Notes: generated from the letters alone by a model not told the origin. A stretch of DNA of 64,000 nucleotides from Nomascus leucogenys (GCF_006542625.1 NC_044402.1:57404486-57468485); one strand, 5' to 3'. Shown: positions 1 through 9,705, counted from the stretch's first letter. A program made the numbers and translations.

Positions 1-335
1 TTCACACTGACCAGTCCCTCTTTCTAGAACATTCTTCCCTCATGGAAAGAATGAGTTCGTTCATGGTTTGTTCCCTCACTTCCTTCGAGGCTGTACTCAA
101 CTGTCACCTTCCCATCGAGGCCCTCCCTGCCCATTCCCCATCAGCACACCCTTTCCCCTCCTACCCTACGGCCTGGTGGTGTGCAATGTCGTGTCTTTAT
201 GTGTTTAGTTGTTTCCTGTCTGAGTCTCTCTCCATCTCCTGTGTTTATTTTACTAGGTCTTCTATCTTTGAGTGCCTAGAACAATGTCTAGCATATCACT
301 GCCACTCAATAAGCACTTATTAGACAAATGAATAG
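1..335 (+). repeat. L2-like LINE 3' fragment
   Basis: The stretch follows the usual order of an L2 3' end: an acidic-pyrimidine block about cases of conserved CCTTCCC-type text, then GTGCCTAGAACAATGTCTAGCA and a CAATAAGCACTTATT tail near 308-325. The 93-codon open frame inside it shows no protein feature. The copy is old and diverged, so exact borders are uncertain. Confidence 0.55.
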
Positions 336-1314
336 ATGTATAACACATTTAGTAAATGGCGCAACATGTAAGTTATCTTTGGATGTGTAGTTAACATGCA
401 ATCAGTGCTTTCGGGCCAATTTCATCTTAGAGCAGCGGGGGCTCTTCCATTCTCCATCCAGAATGGAGCAGCGGCCAATGAAAAAAGACTAAAAAAAACT
501 TTCCTTCTTGGGCAGCATTTCAAGCAGGCCTGGGTGTGGGCAGTGCACTTGATTTGTGTGTCTTTAATCTAAAACTCTTTGGGCTTTCCAATTTTTCCAG
601 AGTTGTTCAGAAGGCCTCTTCCCTTCAGTGGAAGGTAAAAGAAAAATAAAATATGGTTTTGAATGCCAAACCTGAGCCCCTGGAGAGTCCTGTGGAGTTT
701 AGGACCACAGGTTGCCTGCTCTAATTTGTCATTAAAGCTTTAGCATGCATTGACCAAGTAATGTTTAGTGGTATGGGATGTACTCTAAAATGTATTCTAT
801 TGCTATGCTCAGCTTAGAGGCAAAAATAAGAATCTATAATTGCAATTTCTTATGTGTGGGATCCACAGGAAAGTGAAGAAGATACAGAGAAAGAAGAAAA
901 GAAACAGGAACACACATATTTGAAGGTGACACAAACATTTGGGATGCCTTCCCTCCTCCAAGCACCAGTCTGGGAAGGAAACCAGACGGTATTGCAGCCC
1001 CAGGTTGCCGAGGCCAGAGGCCATTGGGGCTGAGTGTCCACACGTGGACGACCTTGGAGGAAACGAGAAATCAGGTCGGGGAGGAGGCAGGCAATTTAAA
1101 AGGACTTATTTGTTGTTTAATGTTCCTTAAAAGGAACATCTGGGCTACACGGAAACTTTTAGCAATATGTATCTGTACCTTATGTGGAAATTCACTAATG
1201 TTCCTGAAAGGCTGTGAGACTGGCTGCCTTATGGTTGTGTTTCCAAAGACGACGCAGGGTAGGATAAGGAGAAGAAATCATAGAGGAAAATATTTATGTT
1301 TGTTCTCACTTATT
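336..1314. other. Unique sequence, nothing recognised
   Basis: I see no repeat family, conserved domain or RNA gene here. Several overlapping short open frames exist on both strands, but none has a recognisable protein, a credible start context or splice-site framing. Confidence 0.5.
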
Positions 1315-1445
1315 TCTCTCAACAAACATTTAATAAGCACCCACTCTGCACCAGAAATTATGCTCGGTGCTAGGGATACAATCATGGATGAGATGCAGTG
1401 TGTGCCCCCAGAGGGAATATTCTGGTCTTCTTTGAATGCGCAGGA
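1315..1445 (+). repeat. Ancient mammalian repeat fragment
   Basis: The text around 1320-1385 (CAACAAACATTTAATAAGCA, then a CACTCTGCACCAG block and GGTGCTAGGGATACA) matches the common old mammalian repeat core of the form CACCTACTATGTGCCAGGCA. I cannot name the family with certainty. A 141-codon frame starting at 1024 runs through it and is therefore unlikely to be a gene. Confidence 0.45.
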
Positions 1446-3484
1446 GTAAGGATGTGAGTACACAGTGATGACAGCAATGTTCCATTCCCCTGCATCTGCT
1501 CTCTCTTCAGAAGCACATGGTCTTAAAAGAAGATAAATTTAGGTTGAAGTTCTATGTGATTTAAGATCACATTTTTTAAAAAGTAAGCTGAGCCAGAAAT
1601 ATTTACTGAACGGTGTCAGGGTTCTCTCTGCGTTTTCCATATGTTCCTGTGGTCAGGGCAAATTGGATGGGGTTGGCAGAGAAGCTGTTCATTAACAAAA
1701 CCACAGAACCAGGACACTCTTGTTCAGCTCAGCCTCTCTTCTGTCTGCACAGATTTGGCTCCGTGGGACCCATTGCATGGAGGGCCAGCGCTTCCTTACC
1801 CAGTTAATGGGAAGAGAGACGCAGTAATCTTTTAAAAAGCTGTCATTGCTATGGAAACGGTTTTTGCCATTGCCAATGGCAGCAGTATCCTCCTACCACA
1901 TTCCAAGGACACGCTGCTCCTCTTGATCAGAACATTAACACAATCCCACCAGCACATGCTTTCCCTGATGTTTTTTTCAGGAAAGCTGTCTTGATTTGGC
2001 CGCTCCCTCCCTGGAATAACCGGTGTGCCCTGAGCCCACGGGGAGATGAGAGAAACTAAGGCCAGTAGCCCCGCAGCTGCTGCTGCAGCCCAGAGGCAGG
2101 AAGGGGCCTCTGCTGTCCAAGAGTTTCCCCAGGGAAGAGATTCCAGGGTCTCCCAAGGTTTCCTAATTCCAAATCCAGTGGCCTCTTCCCATGTCTTGTC
2201 CTCCCTTACGCGCTTCAGCATTTGATACCAGCCCTACTTCCTTCTTTTCCCTTTCCTCTCTGGGTGGCTGTGACTGTCCTCAGTCCAGCTCTCTCCTCCC
2301 TCTCCCCTGCTCCAACTGCTCCTCCTCTGTAATGTTCCAAAGATTGTCTTCAGCTCTGGGCCAGGGATTGAGAGAGTGCGGCTGACTGGGGAAGACACAC
2401 GCCCCCAGGAAGACCCCTAAAGAACTTCTGTGGATGGTGTGTCCTCAGACTTTTAAAGTCTCTAAGCCCTGAGAAGCTTGTCTTTTAATCCTAATAACCT
2501 CCCCTTGCCTACATGTGCCAAAATTAAACCATTCAAGACTTTCCAAGTATAAAATTCTGCTATCCAGGATTTATCAAAGCAAGACTTTCCTTTCCTTTCT
2601 TCTTCTTTTTTGGTTTTGTGCCCCAGGTGCTCAACTACGTTCAGCCCGACCACCAGGGAATCCCACCCCGCGCAGGCTGTGCTCCAGACCAGGAACCCTA
2701 AGCGAGCAGCGCGGCCTCACTATGCGGAAACCCAGCTGATCTTGTAAACTTGTTATTGCCCTGGCCGAAAGTGGATGTCAGAGCAAAGTCCAAATCAGCT
2801 CAGAAATACCTGAGTGATCTGCACATCACAAGACTTCTTCTGATAAGACGTGACATTTACTGGTGACATGTCCAGCAACAGCAACAAAGAACCAGAGAAG
2901 GCTCACAAAGCTGACCCTGGAGCAGGAAGTTTGCCTGCCTTCCCCAAGCTAGCTGCTGTGTTTTGTTTACTTTCTAAGTTGCACGGTGACCTCATCTCTA
3001 TGCTGTTCTCTAATTTGTTCACCTGGCCGCGTTACTCTTTAACTGCTCTGGTGCCTTGCATGGAGATAACTTTGCGGCTCCCCTTCTCCACCCCATGATT
3101 CACACAATAGAAACTTCACAGAGAGCCAACTTGCTGCACACCCACAGCAGCACCCTGAGGGACAGTGTGTGGCACACACACGTTGACCCACAGTCAACAC
3201 CACAGACATCCATGTGTCACCAGAACACACTTGTGCACACCACAGACCTGCATGGACTCAAGACGCCCTGTATTTCTCCTGTCCCAAGTGTAAGGAAATA
3301 ATTATGTGACCAAGCTCACCACTTGCCATCGGTCCTAACTCTAAATTCCATGAGAGGGGACCTGAGCCTGGGAGGCTCTCAGTGTTTGTGAAACAAACAA
3401 ATGATACACAGGCACGTGCAAACCCAAACCAGCTCACCTTCATGCAGCCACACGGCGTCCAGAGAGCCCTTTCATTGACATGAT
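1446..3484. other. Unique sequence, no gene recognised
   Basis: This 2 kb stretch has no clear transposon. 2040-2110 is locally GC-rich with a short GCTGCTGCTGCAG run. 2620-2740 has a few CpGs around GCGAGCAGCGCGG but no CpG island. The open frame at 1832-2221 on the minus strand (129 codons) resembles no family I know. Confidence 0.45.
1844..1858 (+). promoter_or_regulatory. X-box-like RFX motif
   Basis: CATTGCTATGGAAAC is close to the RFX family X-box, whose pattern is GTTGCCATGGMAAC. It lies in repeat-free sequence, next to a second imperfect dyad TTGCCATTGCCAATGGCAGC at about 1864-1883. Binding is an inference from the motif only, and short motifs of this kind also occur by chance. Confidence 0.35.
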
Positions 3485-3665
3485 CTCATTTCACCTTTGC
3501 CAGGGGCAGTGAATCAGATGGGCCAACAGTGGGGCACTGAGGCTCCGGACCATTAAGAGACACGCCCAAGGTCACATAGCCGGGAAGCAGAGAGCTGAGA
3601 CTCTTCCACTTCTCCTGATTCAAATCCTACATTCTCTATTCTACACCAAATGGCCTCATGTAAGC
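3485..3665 (-). repeat. MIR fragment
   Basis: The order GGGGCACTGAGGCTC, CCCAAGGTCACATAGC, GAAGCAGAGAGCTGAGAC and a closing pyrimidine block is the reverse complement of a MIR core. MIRs are old tRNA-derived SINEs. This copy is strongly diverged. Confidence 0.65.
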
Positions 3666-4034
3666 ATAGATACACATGCACGCACTTACACATGGACTTA
3701 GAGGGGAGAAACCTGCTATTTCACACTGATGGAGATAACCACATTCACATACATGCCCACCATGACCTGTGCACATGGAGTCACACAATCACATGTGCCT
3801 AGGTATAGACACCCATGCCCTCCCATTCTGTCCTCTATCCAAGACCACAGGCAATGCACCACTGTGTGAGGAGTCGGTCAGGACTGTGGGTTATAATCCA
3901 CCCCCCAGCCTCTAAATTCCCACCCAAGAGAGCAGTAGACCATGAGTTATTTTAATAAGATCTCCCCATTCTTGGACTAACTTCCAAAAACCTTAAAACT
4001 CATAGAACCTTAATTTAACCATAGGTCATAATAA
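3666..4034. other. Unique sequence with scattered CA-rich text
   Basis: Loose ACACATGCA-type text at 3665-3800 gives the region a CA-rich look but no regular array. Nothing else is recognised. Confidence 0.4.
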
Positions 4035-4280
4035 CACCTCCCATTTATCGGGGGGTTCCCTCATGTACCTTCACATACTGTCTATAACTCGACCTCTACC
4101 ATATTCTGTGGTAGGGAAACTAGCAGGTGAGCTATGTAATGCTGCCCCATCCTACAGACAAGAAAACTGAGGCCCAAGGAAGTGAAGTTCCTTGCTCAGG
4201 GTGGCGGCTAATAAGCGAGACTGGGACTTGAATACAGAGTTTTAAGTCCAAGTGAGTCCAGAGCCCTTTGAGAAACACTC
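4035..4280 (-). repeat. MIR fragment
   Basis: CCTACAGACAAGAAAACTGA, GGCCCAAGGAAGTGAAGT, GCTAATAAGCGAGACTGGGA and TTTTAAGTCCAAGTGAGTCC follow the reverse-complement MIR order, including the conserved core. Confidence 0.65.
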
Positions 4281-5319
4281 CATTGAGATAATGTCATTGA
4301 ACCTTGCTCCATCTTTTTAGAGATAAGAAAACTGATTCCCCTACCTCCACCCCCGCTGCCTCTCTGAGAGAGCCCAGCATGCTGGAAGCAGAATTGGGAC
4401 TGGACTCTTGGTTTGACTCCCACGACTAAACTCCTCTCCGGACCCCAAGATACATACCCACTGCTCCTGCCCCCAAAGGAGACTGTATTGTTCAACCAAC
4501 CTTGGACCACAGAAATCACTTCTGTCCTGAACACCCTGGGCTGGGATCTTCAGACAAGAGGTCTCTGTGTTAGGCTCTGCTCCCTGTCAGCTGGAAGTTG
4601 TGTCCAGTGAGAAGCCAGACCCAGCTCTCCCAGGGAGAAGATGCCACTACTTTGGTGCTGGCAATTTTCTGAGTGTCTCAGAAGATGCTTTGGCCGTCCA
4701 TATATACAGTATCTCCCAGGAGCTGAGCTCATGGCAGCCAATCCAGAGAGCCATGGGCTGGCTCACCTGCCTCCACCTGTTACCACCCATCCCAGGGCTG
4801 CTCCCCGTTCCTCCAATGATAGGAGGCTTAGCTCAGCTACCCTGGAAAAAACAGTTTCACTTGACAACTTCCTTATTGCACCCAAACCCCAGTAAGAAAC
4901 CAAAGCTCAGAAAATAATCTAAGGTCTGGCTGGGGAAAGCCCCAGCTGTAGAGTTGAAAACAAGCCTTAATGGGAAATGCAGGTTAGGGAGAGAAAGTGG
5001 AGGTGGCTTTATTGCCTTTACAACATCCCTCAGTTATCTTTGAAGATCAGTGGGGAGGCAGGTACCTAGAAAGAAAGATCAGCGATGGGATACATAGATC
5101 CCTTGACCTGGAGACAACCCAGAAGGAAGAGTCCACAAGAGCCACGTGTTCCAGATCTGCTGTGCCCGGGAAGGGTTGCCATGGATCTTGAGAGAACATT
5201 CTAAGAAGTCTTAAAAAGTCAGATTTCCACTTTCTGTAATGCCTTATTTTAAAAAATAGAGTGTAAATACATGTTTATAATCAGAAAAGAAAAACTAGTT
5301 TTATTAAAATGAAAACAAA
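4281..5319. other. Unique sequence, nothing recognised
   Basis: No transposon or RNA gene is visible. Overlapping plus-strand frames at 4567-4917 and 4641-4895 are up to 116 codons long but resemble no known protein and are not supported by any exon signal I can read. Confidence 0.4.
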
Positions 5320-5624
5320 GGCCGGGCACGGTGTCTCACGCCTGTAATCCCAGCAATTTGGGAGGCTGAGGCAGGTGGATCACCTGAGGTCAGGAGTTTG
5401 AGACCAGCCTGGCCAACATGGCGAAAATCCATCTCTACTAAAAATACAAAAATTAGCCAGGTATGGTGGCAGACACTTGTAATCCCAGCTACTCGGAAGG
5501 CGGAGGCAAGAAAATCACTTGAACCCAGGAGGCAGAGGTTGTAGTGAGCTGAGATCGTGCCACTGCACTCCAGCCTGGGTGACACAGCGAGATTCTGTCT
5601 CAAAAAAGAAAGAAAGCAAAAAAT
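5320..5624 (+). mobile_element. Alu, full length
   Basis: It starts with GGCCGGGCACGGTGTCTCAC, has both monomers, the middle TACTAAAAATACAAAAATTAGCC linker and an A-rich tail CAAAAAAGAAAGAAAGCAAA. Alu is a 7SL-derived SINE moved by L1 proteins. The minus-strand 99-codon frame here is the usual antisense-Alu frame, not a gene. Confidence 0.95.
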
Positions 5625-5659
5625 GTTAAGAAATTCTGTTTTGGTTCATTAACACAGGG

Positions 5660-5845
5660 AGGCATTACAAAATAGATACAGAAGCACCAAACTTTGGAGT
5701 CAGCCCCATCTGGAGACACCTGCCAGCTGTGTAACCACAGCAGGGGACACGATGTCGCTGAGCTTGTGCTCACTTATAAAACAAGTAGTCATCTCAGAGG
5801 GTAGTTGTAGGGCCAAATGTGATAACGCTTACAAAGAAAAGAAGG
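5660..5845 (+). repeat. MIR fragment
   Basis: TTTGGAGTCAGCCCCATCTG, CCAGCTGTGTAACCACAGCA and a degenerate TAAAACAAGTAGTCATCTCA block follow the forward MIR order. It ends directly against the next Alu. Confidence 0.55.
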
Positions 5846-6130
5846 AGACCAGGCATGGTGGCTCACATCTGTAATCCCAGCACTGTGGGAGACCAAGGTA
5901 GGAGGATTGCTTGAGCCCAGAAGTTCAAGACCAGCCTGGACAACATAGTGAGATCTTATCTCTACTAAAAATTTTAAAAATTAGCCAGGCATGGTGGCAC
6001 TGCCTGTAGTCTCAGCTACTCAGGAGGCTGAGGCAGGAGGATTGCTTGAGCCCAGGAGGTCAAGGCTGCAGTGAGCCATGATCGTGCTACTGCACTCCAG
6101 CCTAGGCAACAGAGCGAGATCCTGTCTCAA
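5846..6130 (+). mobile_element. Alu, older AluJ-like
   Basis: The copy has the older diagnostic text ATTGCTTGAGCCCAGAAGTT and GACCAGCCTGGACAACATAG in the left monomer, pointing to an AluJ-type source. Its A-tail has grown into the GGAA/AAGG microsatellite that follows. Confidence 0.9.
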
Positions 6131-6310
6131 AGGAAAAAAGAAGAAAGGAAGGAAAGGAAGGAAAAAAAGAAGGAAAGAAAGGAATAAAGGGAGGGAGGGA
6201 GGAAGGAAAGGAAGGAAGGATGGATGGATGGATAGAAGGAAGGAAGGAAGAAGAAAGGAAGGAAGGAAGGAAGGAAGGAAGGAAGGAAGGAAGGAAGGAA
6301 GGAAAGAAGA
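6131..6310 (+). repeat. GGAA/AAGG microsatellite from Alu tail
   Basis: A purine-only tract with mixed AAGG, GGGA and GGAT units, including TGGATGGATGGATAG at 6220-6234. The 3' part, 6257-6304, is 12 uninterrupted GGAA units. The long frames rich in Ser-Phe-Leu-Pro or Lys-Glu-Gly-Arg across it are artefacts of the repeat. Confidence 0.95.
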
Positions 6311-6344
6311 AAATGTATGGAGTGCCAGACATGTTTCTTTCTGT

Positions 6345-6560
6345 GTATTAATAGTGCCTGGTACTTGTAAGGGCTCAATAAAGGGCCACTGTTTTATTAT
6401 GGGCAACAGAGTTATTAATGCTTCATTCATTCTGTCAACAGGTTTTGGATCCAGCTATGTGCCAGACACTGTCTCAGCACTAAATTTAGAATTTATTAGT
6501 CCAAGAAGTCACCTAGCCTTCAAACAAAGGTTAAATAATATTACATATTTTTCATTTATT
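6345..6560 (+). repeat. Ancient mammalian repeat relic(s)
   Basis: 6352-6385 (GTGCCTGGTACTTGTAAGGG followed by CTCAATAAA) resembles a MIR or L2 3' end. 6420-6485 (TTCATTCATTCTGTCAACAG, then CTATGTGCCAGACACTGTCT) is the common old repeat core. Borders between the two are unclear. Confidence 0.45.
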
Positions 6561-6772
6561 TAACGAAACTATTGTGTCAACCACTTCTTCCAGGCCCTGT
6601 GTGTATTGTATGTGTTCTTTCTTATTCCGAGGTGAATATGCCCGGCCTGGCCCAGCCCTCATGGAGTCCACAAAGTAGTTGGGAAGAGAGAAACACACAG
6701 AGAAAATCATATAAGCAAGCAGAAGGGAATGGGAAGTTGTTTAATGCGTACAGAGTTTCAGTTTGAGAGGAA

Positions 6773-6900
6773 TGTTGTACCACTACCTCCACCATTGAAC
6801 CATCTCCACAACTTTTGAGATGTGGAGGATTTTCATAAGGCACACTCAAACTCAACTTTTGAGTTGTGGACATGGTTCAATGGTGGAGAGTGGTACAACA
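6773..6900. repeat. Long imperfect inverted repeat
   Basis: The left arm 6773-6819 begins TGTTGTACCACTACCTCCAC. The right arm 6851-6900 ends GGTGGAGAGTGGTACAACA. The arms are nearly complementary over about 47 bases with a loop of about 31 bases. The right arm is continuous with the L1M 3' end that follows, so the left arm looks like an inverted copy of that element's sequence. Confidence 0.8.
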
Positions 6901-6976
6901 ATCAAAATGTACTTAATGCCACTGCACCGTACACTTTAAAAATGTTTAGTCATCCATATTTTACCACAACAAAAAC
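6860..6976 (+). mobile_element. L1M 3'-end fragment
   Basis: AATGTACTTAATGCCACTGC, CCGTACACTTTAAAAATG and CATATTTTACCACAACAAAA match the 3' UTR end of old L1M elements. The element is truncated and starts within the right arm of the inverted repeat. Confidence 0.65.
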
Positions 6977-7469
6977 AAGGGGAGGGGCAGACAGCCACAT
7001 GGGTCACTGTGCAGGCATCTCCCATCTGCAGTCCCATCTGCAGGTACATGCGCTCCTAGGTTCTCACGGGAGGGAGAACCGTCATGGGCAGCTCTGGGCA
7101 CTCCACACCTTCTCCATCAGGGGTCTGGGGGACAACGTAGCCCTGCCCTCAGTGCCTGCCAAAGACCACGTCCTGAGCCAGGGATCTGGAGATAGACTCT
7201 GGCAGCTGCCTCTCCTGGGGCCAAGGTCAGCTACACTACGTGTGAGCCCCCATGCAAAACGAAAACAAAGCACCCTTGTTCAAAAAGTATTAATAGTTTC
7301 AAGACAGACAGCAAAACATTAAACCAAGCACTAGGCCCTTCTGAGTGCATACCCTGTGCAACTGTCCAGGTCACACAGCCTTGAAGGGGGCTCTGAAGGT
7401 GACAGTTCCCAACCATGTCCTTGGAGGGAAGATGGCAGAGGGAGAGAGAGGGAGATTGAGAGAGAATAT
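6977..7469. other. Unique sequence, nothing recognised
   Basis: No repeat family or gene recognised. The 166-codon frame 6822-7322 starts in the inverted repeat and has no recognisable domain. Confidence 0.4.
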
Positions 7470-7745
7470 TTTTGAAATTTTTATTTAAGTATAACGTATA
7501 AAAACGTGCACAGATCATAAGCAGATAGCTTGATGAATTTTCACAAAGGGAATAAATAAACCTGTGTAACCAGCACCTAGATGAAGAAAGAGAACATTCC
7601 TGGCACCCCAGAACCCACCTTGTTCCCCTCATGACTCCCAGATTAGATTAGTTTTGCCTATTTTTGAGCATCATCGGTCTGCATGTTTTCTTTTACGCCT
7701 GGCTTTTTTCACTGCATGTCTGCGGGACTCAGCCATACTGCTGTG
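7470..7745 (-). mobile_element. L1M 3' fragment, one half of an inverted copy
   Basis: Read on the plus strand, CACAGATCATAAGCAGATAG, TTGATGAATTTTCACAAAGG, GTGTAACCAGCACCTAGATG and TTAGTTTTGCCTATTTTTGA follow the reverse complement of an old L1 3' region. The neighbouring fragment at 7795-8092 has the opposite orientation and the next upstream part of the same L1 region. Confidence 0.55.
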
Positions 7746-7794
7746 CTGTCATTCTCAGACAGACAATCCCAAGTGTCAGAGCCGGTGTGAGGCA

Positions 7795-8092
7795 AACAGA
7801 ATTCTCATACGCTGCTGGTGGGAGTGGAAAATGGTGCAACTACTTGGAAAAATCGGCTGGCAATATCTATCAAAGCTGAACAAACACCTGCCCTGTGACC
7901 CAGCAATTCCACCCCCGACAGATACACAACAGAAATGCATCCCCATGGCCCCCCCAAACAACTTTTATATGAATGTGTATATCAGTGCTGTTTGTGATAG
8001 CCAAACCCTCAAAAACTTGAAACGACTTAAATGCCTATTAACAGGAAAATATATAAACAGTGGCATATTCACAAAATTGAGATTTTGTTGTT
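7795..8092 (+). mobile_element. L1M ORF2 3' fragment, inverted partner
   Basis: CGCTGCTGGTGGGAGTGGAA, GACCCAGCAATTCCACCCCC and GCTGTTTGTGATAGCCAAAC are the well-known sense text of the L1 ORF2 C-terminal region. It ends near the L1 coordinate at which the minus-strand fragment 7470-7745 begins. No open frame is preserved. Confidence 0.65.
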
Positions 8093-8406
8093 TTTTGTTT
8101 TTTCCCAAAGAGTCTGTACATTTGTTTAGGAAGATTTTTCATCCGCTTGTGTGGCCTGGGTGTGTAGCACGGGGCACGGAAGATAAACGTGGTCTTGGAT
8201 AAAAATGATGGCAGCCAACGGAGAGGAGTGGGTGGAACACAGGGCCCCAGTCTCAGGAGCGCGGGATGTGGCGGTTCCGACTAACAAACCTAAGAAGGAT
8301 TTTCACAAGGCACACTCTAACCTCTCTGAGTGTGAACCCTGCTTCCCAGAAATCCGTCCCCACTCCGGCAGAATTATCTACATATGGAAATGAGCCTGGA
8401 CCTTCA

Positions 8407-8440
8407 TTTGCTCTGCGGCTCTTGTTCACCGCAGAGCAAA
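8407..8440. repeat. Perfect 12-bp hairpin
   Basis: TTTGCTCTGCGG at 8407-8418 is followed after a 10-base loop by its exact reverse complement CCGCAGAGCAAA at 8429-8440. The stem is half G+C. It is not part of a transposon I recognise. Confidence 0.9.
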
Positions 8441-8886
8441 GAGCAAGCTGGTGAACTCTCACTCCTTTCCCGGGCCACACCCTCTGCCTGGAACCTGCTA
8501 ATTCGAGGTCCAGCCTCCAACCCACCGGCCTTCCCTAAGTCTCCTTCCGTGTCCTCAGTGAGAGGTACCTGAAAGACTATGACCTCACTCCTTCCCAAGC
8601 CCCGTCAGAACCCAGGACCAAAGTCTCCAGCCCGAAAATAGCCTCAGAATATCCCTTCGGTTGCTGTGTGCGATGCCTGATTTAGGTCTTGTGCCGGAAA
8701 TGCTCAGTGAGTCTCAGTTCCCCTCCAGGCTCCCCTACCTCGTGGCTCCCAGCGACTCCTAGACTCTCCTCCCGCTCAGCTGTCTGTGGGTCTCCGCGGC
8801 AAGCGGGGGCCTCGAGTGCCCATCCCCATGTAGTGGGAAAGCTGTGGCTTTGACATTAAGCAGAGCTGCGCTGCAGATCCGGCTGC

Positions 8887-8906
8887 CCACCCCCAGGGGG
8901 CGCGCT
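8887..8906 (+). promoter_or_regulatory. CTCF-like motif
   Basis: CACCCCCAGGGGGCGCGCT closely follows the CTCF core pattern CCACNAGGGGGCGC. It lies in unique DNA. Orientation is forward on the plus strand. Occupancy cannot be judged from sequence alone. Confidence 0.5.
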
Positions 8907-9065
8907 GGTGATCGCAATGACAACGGCCATTCGCAAAATGGTTACCAGACCTCAAGCCCGTAGCACCAGCTTCTAAATACGTGATTTTTGCCCCCAAAAT
9001 AATGTTCATAAAGAATATATTGTTATTTTACAGATCAGGAAATTAAGGCTCAAAAAGATAAAATA

Positions 9066-9350
9066 GGCCGGGTGCGGTGGCTCACACTCGTGATCCCAGC
9101 ACTTTGGGAGGCCGAGGCGGGCGGATCACTTGAGGTCAGGGGTTCAAGACCAGCCTGGCCAACATTTCGTATTTTCGTAAAAGTACGAAAATTAGCCGGG
9201 CATGGTGGCGTGCGCCTGCCTACTCGCTAGGCTGAGGCAGGAGAATTGCTTGAACCTGGGAGGCGGGGGTTGCAGTGAGCTGAGATGGCACCACTGCACT
9301 CCAGCCTGGGCGAGAATGAGACTCCATCTGAAAAAAAAAAAAAAAAAAGG
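9066..9350 (+). mobile_element. Alu with rearranged linker
   Basis: Starts GGCCGGGTGCGGTGGCTCAC and ends in an A-run. The expected text between GGCCAACAT and ATTAGCCGGG is replaced by a shorter segment, 9165-9191, that contains a perfect 8-bp hairpin (TTTTCGTA, loop AAAG, TACGAAAA). The replacement looks like an inverted copy of the adjacent A-rich linker. Confidence 0.9.
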
Positions 9351-9399
9351 TAAAATGCTTAAGTGATACTCGTAAATGGCAGATTAAAACCTGCCAGTC

Positions 9400-9530
9400 A
9401 GCCAGGCCTTGTGGCATGCAACTGTGTTCCCAGCTACCCAGGAGGCTAAGGCGGGAGGATCTCTCCAGCTTAGAAATTCTAATCCAGCCTGGACAACATA
9501 GCGAGAACTTGTCTCCAAAAAATAAAAATA
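9400..9530 (+). mobile_element. Alu monomer-like fragment
   Basis: GCCAGGCCTTGTGGCATGCA to GACAACATAGCGAGAACTTG, then an A-rich tail. Only one monomer is present. It is flanked by near-identical 14-bp TSDs, AAAACCTGCCAGTC at 9386 and AAAATCTGCCAGTC at 9531, so it inserted as a short copy rather than being later truncated. Confidence 0.85.
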
Positions 9531-9574
9531 AAAATCTGCCAGTCTCCAAAGTACACTCCACTGTTACTTCTGAA

Positions 9575-9705
9575 CCTCAATTTTCACACCATTACAATGG
9601 GAATAAATGATAGCAACCTTGCAGGACTGTTAGGAAACTTGAGTGAGGCGATGCAGTGAGCACTTGGCATAGGATGCTGGTGGGCACCTGGGTAGTGGGA
9701 GCATT
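9575..9705 (+). repeat. MIR fragment
   Basis: CTGAACCTCAATTTTCACAC, ACAATGGGAATAAATGATAG, GGACTGTTAGGAAACTTGAG and GAGCACTTGGCATAGG follow the 3' half of MIR in forward orientation. Confidence 0.65.

Larger units (their letters stand above)
8093..8999. other. Unique GC-richer segment
   Basis: Repeat-free apart from its edge. It has more CpG than its surroundings around 8260-8280 and 8790-8910 but not enough for a CpG island. It holds a perfect hairpin and a CTCF-like motif, listed separately. Several 60-90 codon frames overlap on both strands, with no recognisable protein. Confidence 0.4.
9000..9580 (-). repeat. MIR split by two Alu insertions
   Basis: Three pieces in order, 9005-9065 (TTTTACAGATCAGGAAATTA then AGGCTC), 9351-9399 (AAGTGATACTCGTAAATGGC) and 9535-9575, read as one reverse-complement MIR interrupted by an Alu at 9066 and an Alu monomer at 9400. 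Confidence 0.55.

Noticed and set aside
1024..1449. 141-codon plus frame as a possible small protein
   Set aside because: It runs into an ancient repeat, has no known domain and has no codon or start evidence.
1832..2221. 129-codon minus frame
   Set aside because: No recognisable family, no conserved motif and no splice or promoter context.
5304..5603. 99-codon minus frame with QAGLKLLTSGDPPASASQ text
   Set aside because: This is the standard antisense frame of an Alu. Similar frames occur at nearly every other Alu here (for example 13122, 23196, 25487, 26826, 42677, 52053) and none is a gene.
6020..6563. Frames up to 161 codons with KEGRKEGRK or SFLPSFLPS runs
   Set aside because: Produced by the GGAA microsatellite. 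The same applies to 40477-40956 and to the Ser-Leu-Phe frame at 17366-17836.
8093..8999. CpG island promoter
   Set aside because: CpG is raised only in short patches, well below island density, and no exon is seen.
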